This document shows positions 31,286-40,346 of a stretch of 48,806 bases of DNA, one piece after another. The translations under genes and the position numbers were made by a program. Every line of letters starts with the position of its first letter. Within the stretch, counting starts at the first letter, position 1. This stretch comes from an uncultured Clostridium sp. (GTDB lineage Bacteria > Bacillota > Clostridia > TANB77 > CAG-508), in NCBI GenBank assembly GCA_900554565.1, contig USHX01000009.1, positions 1 through 48,806 of the forward strand, written 5' to 3'. The notes beneath the pieces are model-generated. The model was not told the origin of the DNA and made no database searches. It saw nothing but the letters and a program-made list of their open reading frames with translations.

Positions 31286-31966
31286 CTATTTTGCCCCCTT
31301 TTCTCTTTCCTGGCAAAATATTTGGCCCTTTCCATCTATTGTGACTACTAAAGCTTCTTCTGGTTTTATCCCAAATTTTTCTACTTGTTTTTTTAGCCAG
31401 TTATAGTTTTTTCCAATAAGTTTTAAATTTTTATTCATTACTTTTCCATCTACAACTAAGTCATATGGTATTCCTTCATATTCTGGTGTTATATTAAAAT
31501 CCTCAGGAATTGTGTTTCTTTTTTCTGGTTTTTGAATTACTGTTACTTGTCCACTTGTTTCTAATATTGCATATTCAACATCACCTAAGTTTACCACATT
31601 ATTTCCTCTTAATCTTTCTTCTAGTTCATTTATGGTAAATCTTTCTTTTTTTAGTACTTTTTCATCTATTTTTCCGCGATATATTAATATACTTGGTTTC
31701 CCACATATTATTTCTCTAGCTTTTAAGCTCTTTAAGTTTATTACAGATATTATTAAGTGCATTACTAAAAGACCCAATATTGGGATTATTCCATTAAATA
31801 TTGGTATTCCTATTTCTGTCATTGGAATTGATGCTAAGTCTGCTATCATTATTGATATTGCAAGTTCAAATGGTTGAAGTTGGCCTATTTCCCTCTTTCC
31901 CATTAGTCTCATTACAATTAAAACTATTATATATAAAATTATTGATCTGAAAAAAGTTATTAGCAT
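31286..31966 (-). CDS. DUF421 (YetF-like) membrane protein
   Basis: This 226-residue protein has three N-terminal membrane helices with VLIVMRLMGKREIGQLQPFE and LAISIMIADLASIPMTEIGI, the DUF421 core. A cytoplasmic alpha/beta domain follows, with GKPSILIYRGKIDEKVL and ELEERLRGNNVVNLGDVEYA. YetF-type proteins form dimers in the membrane; relatives on spoVA-2mob elements raise spore heat resistance. The start has AGGTGA as ribosome site. It is the first gene of a two-gene operon with DUF4363. Confidence 0.92.
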   Translation of the reverse strand: MLITFFRSIILYIIVLIVMRLMGKREIGQLQPFELAISIMIADLASIPMTEIGIPIFNGIIPILGLLVMHLIISVINLKSLKAREIICGKPSILIYRGKIDEKVLKKERFTINELEERLRGNNVVNLGDVEYAILETSGQVTVIQKPEKRNTIPEDFNITPEYEGIPYDLVVDGKVMNKNLKLIGKNYNWLKKQVEKFGIKPEEALVVTIDGKGQIFCQEREKGAK

Positions 31967-32124
31967 TATGCTTTCACCTACTCTTGTTTTTTATTATTTT
32001 TAACAAATTTTAACTTTAATATACTTATTTTTTATGTATAAATAAATTTTTTTAGTCAATAATAATTTTAGAACCTTTAAATACTTTACATTATAAATTC
32101 AAAACAAAAAGGGAGGTTAAAGTT

Positions 32125-32499
32125 ATGCAAGATGCTGGAGAAAACCAAGCAAAAGGCTCTGCTTCTACTGTATGGCAAATAATTGGTAGATTAGTTGCCG
32201 CAGCGGTTGTACTTGCTATTACTGCATTTTTTACACCAGGCTTTACAATAAGCAATATTTGGACATTATCAATAGCTGCTATCGTTTTAACTGTAATAGA
32301 TTATTTGGTTGTCAAATTCACTGGCTTACATGCTAGTCCATTTGGTAAAGGATTTGTTGGATTCGCATTAGCTGCTATTATTTTATATGTAACACAATTC
32401 TTTGTTGCTGGTTATTCTATTTCATGGATGGCCGCAATTATAGGTGCTCTAATTTATGGTGTAGTTGATTACTTTATACCTGGAAATCAATCAATGTAG
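32125..32499 (+). CDS. Small four-helix membrane protein, YvlD/phage-holin-4-like
   Basis: This 124-residue protein has four membrane helices arranged as an internal repeat. FFTPGFTISNIWTLSIAAIV and FFVAGYSISWMAAIIGALIY occupy equivalent places after helices 1 and 3. That PGF-x-IS-x-x-W repeat recalls YvlD and the phage holin family 4 superfamily. The function is unknown; despite the name, such proteins are chromosomal and probably not lytic. AAAGGGAGG precedes the ATG and a strong terminator follows, so it is a single-gene unit. The first 17 residues are polar and cytoplasmic. Confidence 0.7.
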   Translation: MQDAGENQAKGSASTVWQIIGRLVAAAVVLAITAFFTPGFTISNIWTLSIAAIVLTVIDYLVVKFTGLHASPFGKGFVGFALAAIILYVTQFFVAGYSISWMAAIIGALIYGVVDYFIPGNQSM

Positions 32500-32502
32500 T
32501 AA

Positions 32503-32545
32503 AAAGCGTACTTAATTAATTTTTTCAAATTAATTAGGTACGCTT
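32503..32545. terminator. Bidirectional terminator between convergent genes
   Basis: A near-perfect stem of about 18 bp (AAAGCGTAC..AATTAATTT with complement) and a T-rich flank on plus; A-rich on minus. Confidence 0.85.
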
Positions 32546-32550
32546 TAATT

Positions 32551-33216
32551 TTATCTTTTTTCTACTATTTCATTTCTATTTTTGTATATACTGCTTTTAG
32601 GAATAACGCCTCTTACTGATGATAATGGATATATGTTTGTGTTGCTTCCAATTACTGTTCCTGGATTTAGAACACTACCACAGCCTACTTCTACATTATC
32701 TCCAAGCATCGCTCCAAATTTTTTCAATCCTGTTTCAATAGTTTCTTTTCCATTTTTCACAATTACTAATTTTTTGTCTGATTTTACATTTGATGTTATT
32801 GAGCCAGCTCCCATATGTGATTTGTATCCTAGTATTGAGTCTCCAACATAATTATAATGTGGTACTTGAACTTTATTAAATAATATTACATTTTTTAGTT
32901 CTGTTGAATTCCCTACAACTGCACCTTCCCCTACTATTGCTTTTCCACGGATAAATGCGCAATGTCTTACTTCTGCATTTTCTCCTATTATTGCAGGTCC
33001 ATTTATATAGGCTGTTGGTGCAACTTTTGCACTTTTAGCAATCCATATATTTTCACCTTTTTGTTCATATTTTTCTTTGTCTAATTTTTCACCAATTTTT
33101 AAGATAAATTCTTCTATTTTTGGTAATGCTTCCCAAGGATATGTAACACTTTCTAATAGTTCTTTTGCAATTGTTTCTTCTAAATTATATAAATTTTTTA
33201 TTTTACATTCTTCCAT
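32551..33216 (-). CDS. Left-handed beta-helix (hexapeptide) acyl/nucleotidyltransferase-like protein
   Basis: This 221-residue protein has a short helical N-terminal part and then hexapeptide repeats (GENIWIAKSAKVAPTAYING, EGAVVGNSTELKNVILFNKV, GCGSVLNPGTVIGSNTNIYP), giving a left-handed beta helix like the C-terminal half of GlmU. Such domains form trimers and usually transfer acetyl groups. A catalytic His is plausible in KSHMGAGSITSNV. The N-terminal uridyltransferase domain is missing, but the upstream gene 64 bases away encodes a UDP-sugar pyrophosphorylase, so the two may supply UDP-GlcNAc-type sugars in separate polypeptides. AAGGT lies upstream of the ATG. Confidence 0.85.
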   Translation of the reverse strand: MEECKIKNLYNLEETIAKELLESVTYPWEALPKIEEFILKIGEKLDKEKYEQKGENIWIAKSAKVAPTAYINGPAIIGENAEVRHCAFIRGKAIVGEGAVVGNSTELKNVILFNKVQVPHYNYVGDSILGYKSHMGAGSITSNVKSDKKLVIVKNGKETIETGLKKFGAMLGDNVEVGCGSVLNPGTVIGSNTNIYPLSSVRGVIPKSSIYKNRNEIVEKR

Positions 33217-33279
33217 TTTACCACTTTACCTTATTTTTATATTTAGGTTTTTATTGGATTTACCCATAAACCAGTTTTA

Positions 33280-34533
33280 CTAGTTTTTGTTTTGTCTTTC
33301 CCAATATTTTTCATATAATTCTTTTGCTGTTTTAGGGCTATCTACACCTTCTTTGTTTTTTACTGGTGCAAAATCATCCTCTCTTTTTCCTCTTAATATT
33401 GCTATGTCATCAAAAAATTCAAATGCATCAAATATAAAAGATTCAAATTTGTATGAATTTGGTTCTTCTGGTACTATTTCTTTTCCATTTTCATCTATGT
33501 ATGAGTTTTTCTTAAATGCACTGTGATACATTAATGGTTCTTGACTTATTTTTTCTATTGCTTCTATTGAATATAGATTACACATTATATGTGATTCACC
33601 ATATTTTAATTCTCCATTATTATCTACTTCTTCTGCCATTTTTTCTGGTAATTCAGTATATTCTATAACTTTTGGGTGACCATTCATTTTGCAGAACACT
33701 CCAACTCTTTCATGTGGGTTTGCCTTTACTACTGATTTTGAAGCTATTTGTACATTTTTTTCAATTGCCATTCCAAGTAATGTTAAATCAACCATTTTTA
33801 AAAGCGCATTATCTACACTTCCTATAAACACCCATTTTATGTTTCTTTCCTTCATGTCTGCTAATGCTCCACTTGCTCTTAGTGAAGAATATGTTCCACC
33901 ATTTCCATCTGATGCTTCTTTTATTTTTGATTCTTTGTTTATTAAGAATTTACCTTCTGTGTTTACTAAAGGTAATTCACTTTGTGTAAATATCGTTACA
34001 TATTTTTTGTCATATCCAAAATAGTTATTTTTCTCTAAAAATTCTACTGTTTGTGCATTATTTTCTTTGCTTGTCATTATATACCATGGAATTGTTGCTC
34101 CATATTTATTGTTTGCTTCTTTTAAGTTTTCTATTAATATTTCAAATAAATATTTTCCTTTACCATATACATCTAATTTAAATGTTCCTTTTGGTCCTGT
34201 GTGACCAAGTCTAGTTCCTTGACCACCTGCCATTGTTACTACTGCATATTGTCCTTTTTTTACTATTTCTTCTCCTAGTTTATCAAATTCTGATTTTTGT
34301 TCATTTGTTAGTTTTGCTTTATCCAAATATGGAATAGCTTCTATTTTATTTTCTTTTATTTCTATTTCTTTTTTTGTATTTTCATATAGTTCCATCATTT
34401 GATGAAAATCAATGTGTCCTATTTGTTCTATTAATTCTTGTTTTTTTTCTTCATCTAATTTTTCTAATAATCTTACAATATGTTCTTGACCATATTGTTT
34501 TAATGTTTCTATAGTTTCACTGATTTTATCCAT
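33280..34533 (-). CDS. UTP-dependent sugar-1-phosphate uridylyltransferase (UDPGP family)
   Basis: This 417-residue enzyme belongs to the eukaryotic-type UDPGP family (UDP-GlcNAc or UDP-glucose pyrophosphorylase). The nucleotide motif is MAGGQGTRLGHTGPKGTFKL (near residue 100), with later IKWVFIGSVDNAL and ANPHERVGVFCKMNGHPKVI. It joins UTP and a sugar-1-phosphate to give UDP-sugar and pyrophosphate. An upstream ATG (34542) abuts the GAAGGG ribosome site, so ATG 34533, nine bases from it, is the better start. It lies ahead of the beta-helix transferase gene in the same direction. The sugar specificity cannot be read with certainty; AGX1-like GlcNAc-1-P is the favoured guess. Confidence 0.9.
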   Translation of the reverse strand: MDKISETIETLKQYGQEHIVRLLEKLDEEKKQELIEQIGHIDFHQMMELYENTKKEIEIKENKIEAIPYLDKAKLTNEQKSEFDKLGEEIVKKGQYAVVTMAGGQGTRLGHTGPKGTFKLDVYGKGKYLFEILIENLKEANNKYGATIPWYIMTSKENNAQTVEFLEKNNYFGYDKKYVTIFTQSELPLVNTEGKFLINKESKIKEASDGNGGTYSSLRASGALADMKERNIKWVFIGSVDNALLKMVDLTLLGMAIEKNVQIASKSVVKANPHERVGVFCKMNGHPKVIEYTELPEKMAEEVDNNGELKYGESHIMCNLYSIEAIEKISQEPLMYHSAFKKNSYIDENGKEIVPEEPNSYKFESFIFDAFEFFDDIAILRGKREDDFAPVKNKEGVDSPKTAKELYEKYWERQNKN

Positions 34534-34644
34534 TTTTTTCATCCCTTCAATTTTTTATACCATTATTGTATATTATGCTACAATTTTCGATATTGTCATT
34601 CTATCATATACATTTAGGTTTATCAAGTATATTTTCTTATACTT

Positions 34645-34674
34645 GTCATATTTTTAAAAATTCTCCAATATATA
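34645..34674 (+). promoter_or_regulatory. Candidate sigma-E (mother-cell) promoter of spoIVA
   Basis: GTCATATT (34645-34652) matches the sigma-E -35 well. About 14 bases on, AATATATA is a weak match to the CATACAnT -10. spoIVA is under sigma-E control in known spore formers. Confidence 0.38.
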
Positions 34675-34730
34675 TTAACTAAAGTAATTTGTACAAACAT
34701 TTTGATTTTGATTATTAAGGAGGTATATAG

Positions 34731-36209
34731 ATGGAAAATACAAGATTGTATCAAGACATCGCAAAAAGAACAGATGGTGATATTTATGTAGGAGTTGTTG
34801 GCCCTGTTAGAACTGGAAAATCTACATTTATCAAAAAGTTTATGGACTTACTGGTAATTCCAAATATTGATAATGAATACAAAAAAGAAAGAGCAAAAGA
34901 TGAACTACCACAAAGTGCTGGTGGCAAGACTATTATGACTACTGAGCCAAAATTTGTTCCAAATGAGGCGATTGAAATTACTTTAGATAATAACCTAAAA
35001 TTTAAAACTAGGTTAGTGGATTGTGTTGGTTACCTAGTAGACAATGCTATTGGTTATTTAGAAGATGATATGCCAAGAATGGTAAAAACTCCTTGGTCTG
35101 ATGAAGAGATACCTTTTGAAACAGCTGCTGAAATAGGAACTAAAAAAGTTATTGAAGAGCATTCTACAATCGGAATTTTGGTTACTACAGATGGCTCTAT
35201 TACAGACATTCCAAGAGAGGATTATATAAAAGCTGAAGAAAGAGTTGTTTCAGAATTAAAGGCTTTAAATAAACCTTTTGTTATAATTTTAAATTCTGCT
35301 GAACCTACTTCCAGCTACACAACAGAGCTTGCAAAAACTTTAAGTGATAAATATAAAACATCTGTTATTCCTACTAATTGTGAATACTTAAATTTAGAAG
35401 ATATAAACAATATGTTTTCTAAAGTTTTATATGAATTTCCTGTTGACCAAATTAGAATTAAATTTCCTAGATGGATAGATGGTTTAAGTTTTTCACATCC
35501 TTTAAAAGCTGAATTATATAATGAAATTAAAGATGCTTTTTCAGATGTTGAAGTTTTAAAAGATGTTCAAACTTGTGCTTCTACAATAAGTCAAACTGAA
35601 ATTATTCAAAGAACTAATGTAACAGATATTCAACTTGGAACAGGTAAAGTTAATGTTGAAATAACATTAAAAGATGAACTATTTTATAATGTTTTAACTG
35701 AAATTACTGGTGTTACTGTTTCTAATGAAGGTGATTTATTTAGTATAATTTCTACTTTATCTGCTACTAAGAAAAAATATGATAAGATTTCATATGCTTT
35801 AGATGAAGTTAATCGTAAAGGTTATGGAATTGTTACACCTTCAATTGATGAACTTGTTTTAGAAGAGCCTGAAATGGTTAAACAAGGTTCTAGATTTGGT
35901 GTAAAATTAAAAGCTACTGCCCCATCTTTGCACCTTATTCGAACAAACGTAACTACTGAAGTTTCTCCTATTGTAGGTTCTGAAAAACAATCTGAAGAAC
36001 TTGTAAATTATTTATTGTCTGAATTTGAAAATGATCCTAAGAAAATTTGGGAATCTAATATTTTTGGAAAGAGCTTGCATGAGCTTGTAAATGAAGGTCT
36101 ACAAACCAAACTTGCTAAAATGCCTGAAGATGCTCAAGTAAAATTACAAGAAACTTTAGAAAGAATTGTAAATGAAGGCAGTGGCGGATTAATTTGTATA
36201 ATACTATAA
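34731..36209 (+). CDS. spoIVA: Stage IV sporulation protein A (spore coat ATPase)
   Basis: The 492-residue protein has the SpoIVA N-terminal TRAFAC-like ATPase domain with Walker A GVVGPVRTGKSTF (about 22-34). The early segment LYQDIAKRTDGDIYVGVVGP is highly typical. Later come the middle domain and the conserved C-terminus NEGSGGLICIIL. SpoIVA polymerises on the outer forespore membrane using ATP and forms the base of the spore coat. The membrane-targeting C-terminal hydrophobic end is intact. AAGGAGG precedes the ATG. It is transcribed alone. Length matches the family. Confidence 0.98.
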   Translation: MENTRLYQDIAKRTDGDIYVGVVGPVRTGKSTFIKKFMDLLVIPNIDNEYKKERAKDELPQSAGGKTIMTTEPKFVPNEAIEITLDNNLKFKTRLVDCVGYLVDNAIGYLEDDMPRMVKTPWSDEEIPFETAAEIGTKKVIEEHSTIGILVTTDGSITDIPREDYIKAEERVVSELKALNKPFVIILNSAEPTSSYTTELAKTLSDKYKTSVIPTNCEYLNLEDINNMFSKVLYEFPVDQIRIKFPRWIDGLSFSHPLKAELYNEIKDAFSDVEVLKDVQTCASTISQTEIIQRTNVTDIQLGTGKVNVEITLKDELFYNVLTEITGVTVSNEGDLFSIISTLSATKKKYDKISYALDEVNRKGYGIVTPSIDELVLEEPEMVKQGSRFGVKLKATAPSLHLIRTNVTTEVSPIVGSEKQSEELVNYLLSEFENDPKKIWESNIFGKSLHELVNEGLQTKLAKMPEDAQVKLQETLERIVNEGSGGLICIIL

Positions 36210-36218
36210 AAAATAATA

Positions 36219-36301
36219 AAAGAGACTAAATATCATAAATGTACTGAACCCAAAAAATTGGACATTTTTGGGGTTCAGTACACAAATTTTAGCCTCTTTT
36301 A
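36219..36301. terminator. Bidirectional terminator built from paired IS-like ends
   Basis: The inner stem TGTACTGAACCC/GGGTTCAGTACA is perfect, and an outer stem AAAGAG..CTAAA pairs with TTTAG..CTCTTT. It sits between the convergent spoIVA and transglutaminase-like genes, with A/T runs on both sides. Confidence 0.8.
36240..36282. mobile_element. Remnant pair of IS3/IS150-type terminal inverted repeats
   Basis: The left half reads TGTACTGAACCC-AAAAAA-TTGGACA, and the right half, read inward, TGTACTGAACCCCAAAAA. TGTACTGAACCC..TTGGACA is the typical end of many IS3-family (IS150 group) elements in Firmicutes. Only 43 bases remain, with no transposase between, so this is either a deleted insertion or a chance palindrome. 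Confidence 0.45.
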
Positions 36302-36309
36302 GAAATATT

Positions 36310-37431
36310 TTAATTATCTTGCACATTTAATTGTGGATAGGTAAATGTTTTTCCATTTGGTGTAAAATTGCCACTTGGTGTATGGTCTTTGTTAAATGTA
36401 TTACTTCCCTTTAAGAAATATTTATATCTAGACTTTTGGCTAGCTGTTCCTACACCTGTAACAACAGGATCATCCCATGTTGTGTCAATTGCATACCAAG
36501 CACCTTTCAATTCGATGTAATTCCATGCATGATTTTCTGTTTCTCCTTTTGAATTTGTGCCTTTTCCAATTACTAAAACACAAGGAATTCCCATATTATC
36601 CATAATGTATTTAAAACTTCTTGCATATCCTTCACATACAGCCACATGATTTATAAGTGCTCCATATGTATTATATATATTCGGTTTTGATATACTTGTA
36701 TCATATTCTACATTATCAACTAAATAATCATGCACTAGTTTTATATCATTATAAGTATTTCCTGTTTTTTTGCTTACTAGTTGGTTTTTAACTGATTCTA
36801 TTTGGCTAATTGCACTTTCAACTTCTTGTTTTGATGAAAATTCATCTATCAAATAATTGCTTTTATCTCCATTATCTATATACACATAGTATGTAGTTTT
36901 GCTTCCTCTTGTAGTTGTTTCAATATTTAAATACATTTTGTTTGGACTTAAGTAAAAAACATCTGGATTATCATATGTATATGCTTCAATTGCAGATTGA
37001 TAATAATCTCCAAGCTCATCTTGTCCATTTGCTGTATTTAATAGATTTGAAAAACTATCTCCTAATTCTATTTTATATGTTCCTGATTTCATGTTTTCCT
37101 TGTTACTTTCAAATGCTTTGTATATTATTTTTGATTCATTTTCTAGTTGATTATAAAAGTACTTATCTACATTTACATTGCTGTAATCCACATTTTGAGT
37201 TATGTTTGGATTGTCTTTTATATCTTCTAATGCACTTGTTTTTATGTTTGGTGTTTCTATTTCTTGAGTTATATTTGTATTTTTTGATACGGTTGTTTTG
37301 AAATTCTCTGGTTCTACTGTTACTTGCATTGCTTTTATTTCTTCCCACATTATCATTCCAAATACGCCAAACACTGCTAATATTAAGATAATTATTATAC
37401 TCATTATTATTGTTCCTATTTTATCTTTCAT
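36310..37431 (-). CDS. Membrane-anchored transglutaminase-like protein
   Basis: This 373-residue protein has one N-terminal membrane helix (about residues 7-29), an Asn/Thr/Lys-rich linker, and a C-terminal transglutaminase-like domain facing outside. The triad is visible: Cys in HVAVCEGYARSFKYI, His in TENHAWNYIE and Asp in YAIDTTWDDP. Such domains hydrolyse or crosslink peptides and in spore formers often act in the cell wall, in spore-coat crosslinking or as proteases. TTAAGGAG precedes the ATG. Its position between spoIVA and the gerK-type operon makes a sporulation role possible but unproven. Confidence 0.88.
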   Translation of the reverse strand: MKDKIGTIIMSIIIILILAVFGVFGMIMWEEIKAMQVTVEPENFKTTVSKNTNITQEIETPNIKTSALEDIKDNPNITQNVDYSNVNVDKYFYNQLENESKIIYKAFESNKENMKSGTYKIELGDSFSNLLNTANGQDELGDYYQSAIEAYTYDNPDVFYLSPNKMYLNIETTTRGSKTTYYVYIDNGDKSNYLIDEFSSKQEVESAISQIESVKNQLVSKKTGNTYNDIKLVHDYLVDNVEYDTSISKPNIYNTYGALINHVAVCEGYARSFKYIMDNMGIPCVLVIGKGTNSKGETENHAWNYIELKGAWYAIDTTWDDPVVTGVGTASQKSRYKYFLKGSNTFNKDHTPSGNFTPNGKTFTYPQLNVQDN

Positions 37432-37535
37432 ACAAAAACTCCTTAATTAAAGCTATTTTTATTATATCATTTTTTTGTTTTTTAAACTAGTATATTTTAA
37501 TTTTTTTTAGTCATAATAATATCAAAAGGAGAATT

Positions 37536-39231
37536 ATGGATTTAATAACTTTATTTAAAAATACATTTAAATATAATAAAAAAGATGAATATTCCTTCAG
37601 ACTTTCAGATAACTATACAAATAGTACCAATGTCAAAGAAAATCCACAAAAAATAGAATCTGTTTTCCCTAGTCTTGAAGTAAATTTAGAATATATGAAA
37701 ACAAAATACAATCTTCTAATAAACAGTGATGTAATCTTAAGGCAATTTACAATAAACGCTCGTGGCAAACAATATAACGCATTTATCGTATATATAGATG
37801 GAATGGTAGACTCTGAAATAATGGACAACTTCATTTTAAAACCATTAATGTTAAGAAACCAAAACAATTTATATGATGGTTCACAAACAAAAATTATCTC
37901 TGAAGCTGTAACAAACAATATTACAGTTAGAAAGATTAAAAGATTTGATTTACCAAACTATTTAATGGGTTGCTTACTACCTCAAAATGCTGTACAAGAA
38001 GTTACTGATTTTAGTGATGTAACAAGTGGAATTAATGCGGGAAACTGTGTACTTTTTGTTGATACTTTAAATGTAGCATTCGACATTGAAGTAAAAGGCT
38101 TTAAGCAAAGAAGTATTGATACTCCAAACAATGAAATTGTAATAAAAGGTCCACATGAAGCCTTTGTTGAAAATATAAGAACAAATACTTCGCTAATTAG
38201 AAGAATTGCAAATAATGAAGATTTAATTATTGAAAATATTGAAGTCGGAAAAATAACCAAAACTAAATGTGCTCTTTGTTACATGCAAAATATTACAAAT
38301 ACTGATTTGATTGCAGAAGTAAAATATCGATTAAATAATTTGGAAATTGACTCTTTGTTATCTGCTGGAGAACTAGAACAGTTAATATCAGATTCTAATG
38401 TTTTAGGCATTCCTGAAATTTTGTCAACAGAAAGACCAGATAAAGCAACTAAATATTTACTTCGTGGCAGAGTTATTGTAATTGTAAATGGTACACCTTA
38501 TGCTCTTATTATGCCTGCTGTTTTAGTAGATTTTCTTACATCTCCTGAAGACACTAATTTGAAAGTTAATTTTGCAAATTTTTTAAGAAGGCTTAGATTT
38601 TTAGCAGCTTTAATCACTTTACTACTTCCTGGAATTTATATGGCTATAACAAACTTTCACCAGGAAATTCTTCCAACAAGTTTGCTCTATTCTATCTTAG
38701 CATCTAGAGAAAATGTACCTTTTCCTATTATTGTTGAAATTTTGTTAATGGAAATATCTTTTGAACTAATACGTGAAGCTGGCTTACGTGTTCCCTCTCC
38801 TATTGGTCCTACAATTGGAATTGTTGGCGCATTAGTTTTAGGACAAGCTGCCGTTAGTGCTCGGAATTGTTAGCCCCATTTTAATTATTATTGTTGCAAT
38901 TACAGGTATTGCATCTTTTGCAATTCCAGACTTTTCATTTGGTTTTCACTTAAGATATTTTAGGTTTGCTTTTATTTTATTTGGATTTATGGCTGGATTT
39001 TTAGGAATCAGTTTAGGATTGTTTATATATATTTCACTTCTTTGTAGCATTAAATCATTTGGAGTTTCATTTATGTCTCCTTTTGCACCTGCTAGCAACT
39101 CAAAAGGAAATGGATATTTACTAAAACCTATTTGGAAAAGAGAATTTAGGGCACCATATATGGCTCCAAAAAGTCCAAAAGATCAAGAAAAAATTTCTAT
39201 GAAATGGAAATATAATAATAAAACAAATTAA
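37536..39231 (+). CDS. gerKA: Spore germination receptor subunit A (GerKA/GerAA), +1 frameshift at a CGG codon
   Basis: The first frame (37536-38873) gives 442 residues of a GerA-family A subunit: a soluble N-terminal half (PNYLMGCLLPQNAV, IKGPHEAFVENIRTNTSLIR, GRVIVIVNGTPYALIMP) and the start of the membrane part (REAGLRVPSPIGPTIGIVGA). It then hits CGG (38862-38864), Asn, Cys and a stop. Skipping the C gives A-G-I-V-S-P-I-L-I-I-I-V and a further 122 residues with the remaining helices to 39231, 564 residues in all. V-x-A-G-I-V-S-P is the usual family sequence at this point. The frame-2 GTG (38857) has no ribosome site. The product forms the nutrient receptor in the inner spore membrane with GerKB and GerKC. 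Confidence 0.88.
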
Positions 39232-39248
39232 CTGAAAGGAGAATTTTT

Positions 39249-40346
39249 ATGCTAAAATCAAAAATTGGAACAGTTGAAGCAATTATGCTTGTTTTAACAA
39301 TTATTATTGTTCATACTATTCTTTCATTACCAAGAGATATTGTTTCAGCTCAAAAATCTGCTAGTTTATTAAACTTGTTTTATGTAAGCATTATTAGCAT
39401 TATTATAACTCTAATTGTTTTTAAACTATTTAAAAATTTTCCTGGACTTGATATTTTAGATATATCCGAAATTGTTGGAGGAAAAATATTTAGAAATATT
39501 GTTGGTATAATATTTATAACTTATTTTATCTTTACTGCCAGCTTACTTTTACGTAATTTTTGCGATAGTATAAAAGTTATTTATTATCCTATGACAAATA
39601 TTGTTTTTATAATCTTGCTTTTTATAATTGCTTTATGTGTTGCTAACAGATTAGATTTTAGTGCAACATTAAAAACAAATTTGCTTATAATACCTTTAGT
39701 TTTAGGAAGTATTTTATTCCTGTTCTTTTCAAATATGCAAAATTTTGTACCTCAAAGAATATTTCCTATTTTTGGTGAAGGTGTATTTAATACTTTTGTT
39801 TTAGGATTAACTAACTTAGCCTCTTTTGGCGGAATTGCATTTTTGTACTTTTTGCCACCACTTTTAAAAGAGCCTGAAAAATTCAAGAAAATTTCTTTAA
39901 TTTCAACATTGGTTTCTGCTATTTATTTACTTTTGTGTGTTGCTACATTACTTTTCATATTTCCTTTTTTTATGAAAACTAATGAAATTACACCTTTATA
40001 TAATGCTACTAGATATATTGAATTTGGAAGATTTTTTCAAAGACTAGATTCTATATTTCTACTTATTTGGATCTTAGTTTTTGCATGTTATTTAAGTATT
40101 GTTAGCAAATTTGCAATGAATCTGTTTAAAAAAATACTAAATATAAGTACTAAAAAACCACTTATTGATATTTTTGCTCTTCTTATTTTAGCACTAGCAT
40201 TACTACCTAAAAACTTAGCTATATCACAAAACTTTGAATCAAATATCTATCCATATCTGGTAATTAGCATTGTATTTTGTTTAGGATTAGGAATTCTAAT
40301 TTTTGCAAATCTTGCCAAAAGAAGGGAGCAAAAAATAAATGGTTAA
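39249..40346 (+). CDS. gerKB: Spore germination receptor subunit B (GerKB/GerAB)
   Basis: This 365-residue, ten-helix transporter-fold protein belongs to the endospore germination permease family (amino acid-polyamine transporter type). Landmarks are KIGTVEAIMLVLTIIIVHTI, with the helix SLPRDIVSAQKSAS, and LLRNFCDSIKVIYYPMT. It provides the germinant-binding pocket of the receptor. GAAAGGAG precedes the ATG. It follows gerKA by 17 bases and overlaps gerKC by 8 bases, so the operon is tightly coupled. Length is normal for the family. Confidence 0.95.
   Translation: MLKSKIGTVEAIMLVLTIIIVHTILSLPRDIVSAQKSASLLNLFYVSIISIIITLIVFKLFKNFPGLDILDISEIVGGKIFRNIVGIIFITYFIFTASLLLRNFCDSIKVIYYPMTNIVFIILLFIIALCVANRLDFSATLKTNLLIIPLVLGSILFLFFSNMQNFVPQRIFPIFGEGVFNTFVLGLTNLASFGGIAFLYFLPPLLKEPEKFKKISLISTLVSAIYLLLCVATLLFIFPFFMKTNEITPLYNATRYIEFGRFFQRLDSIFLLIWILVFACYLSIVSKFAMNLFKKILNISTKKPLIDIFALLILALALLPKNLAISQNFESNIYPYLVISIVFCLGLGILIFANLAKRREQKING

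Noticed and set aside
37489..37518. Sigma-G promoter of the gerK operon (AGTATA-17-CATAATA)
   Set aside because: The hexamers match loosely, but the predicted start would fall inside the ribosome site, so not listed as a feature.
38857..39231. Separate 124-residue membrane protein with GTG start
   Set aside because: It lacks a ribosome site and is the C-terminal membrane part of GerKA; merged.
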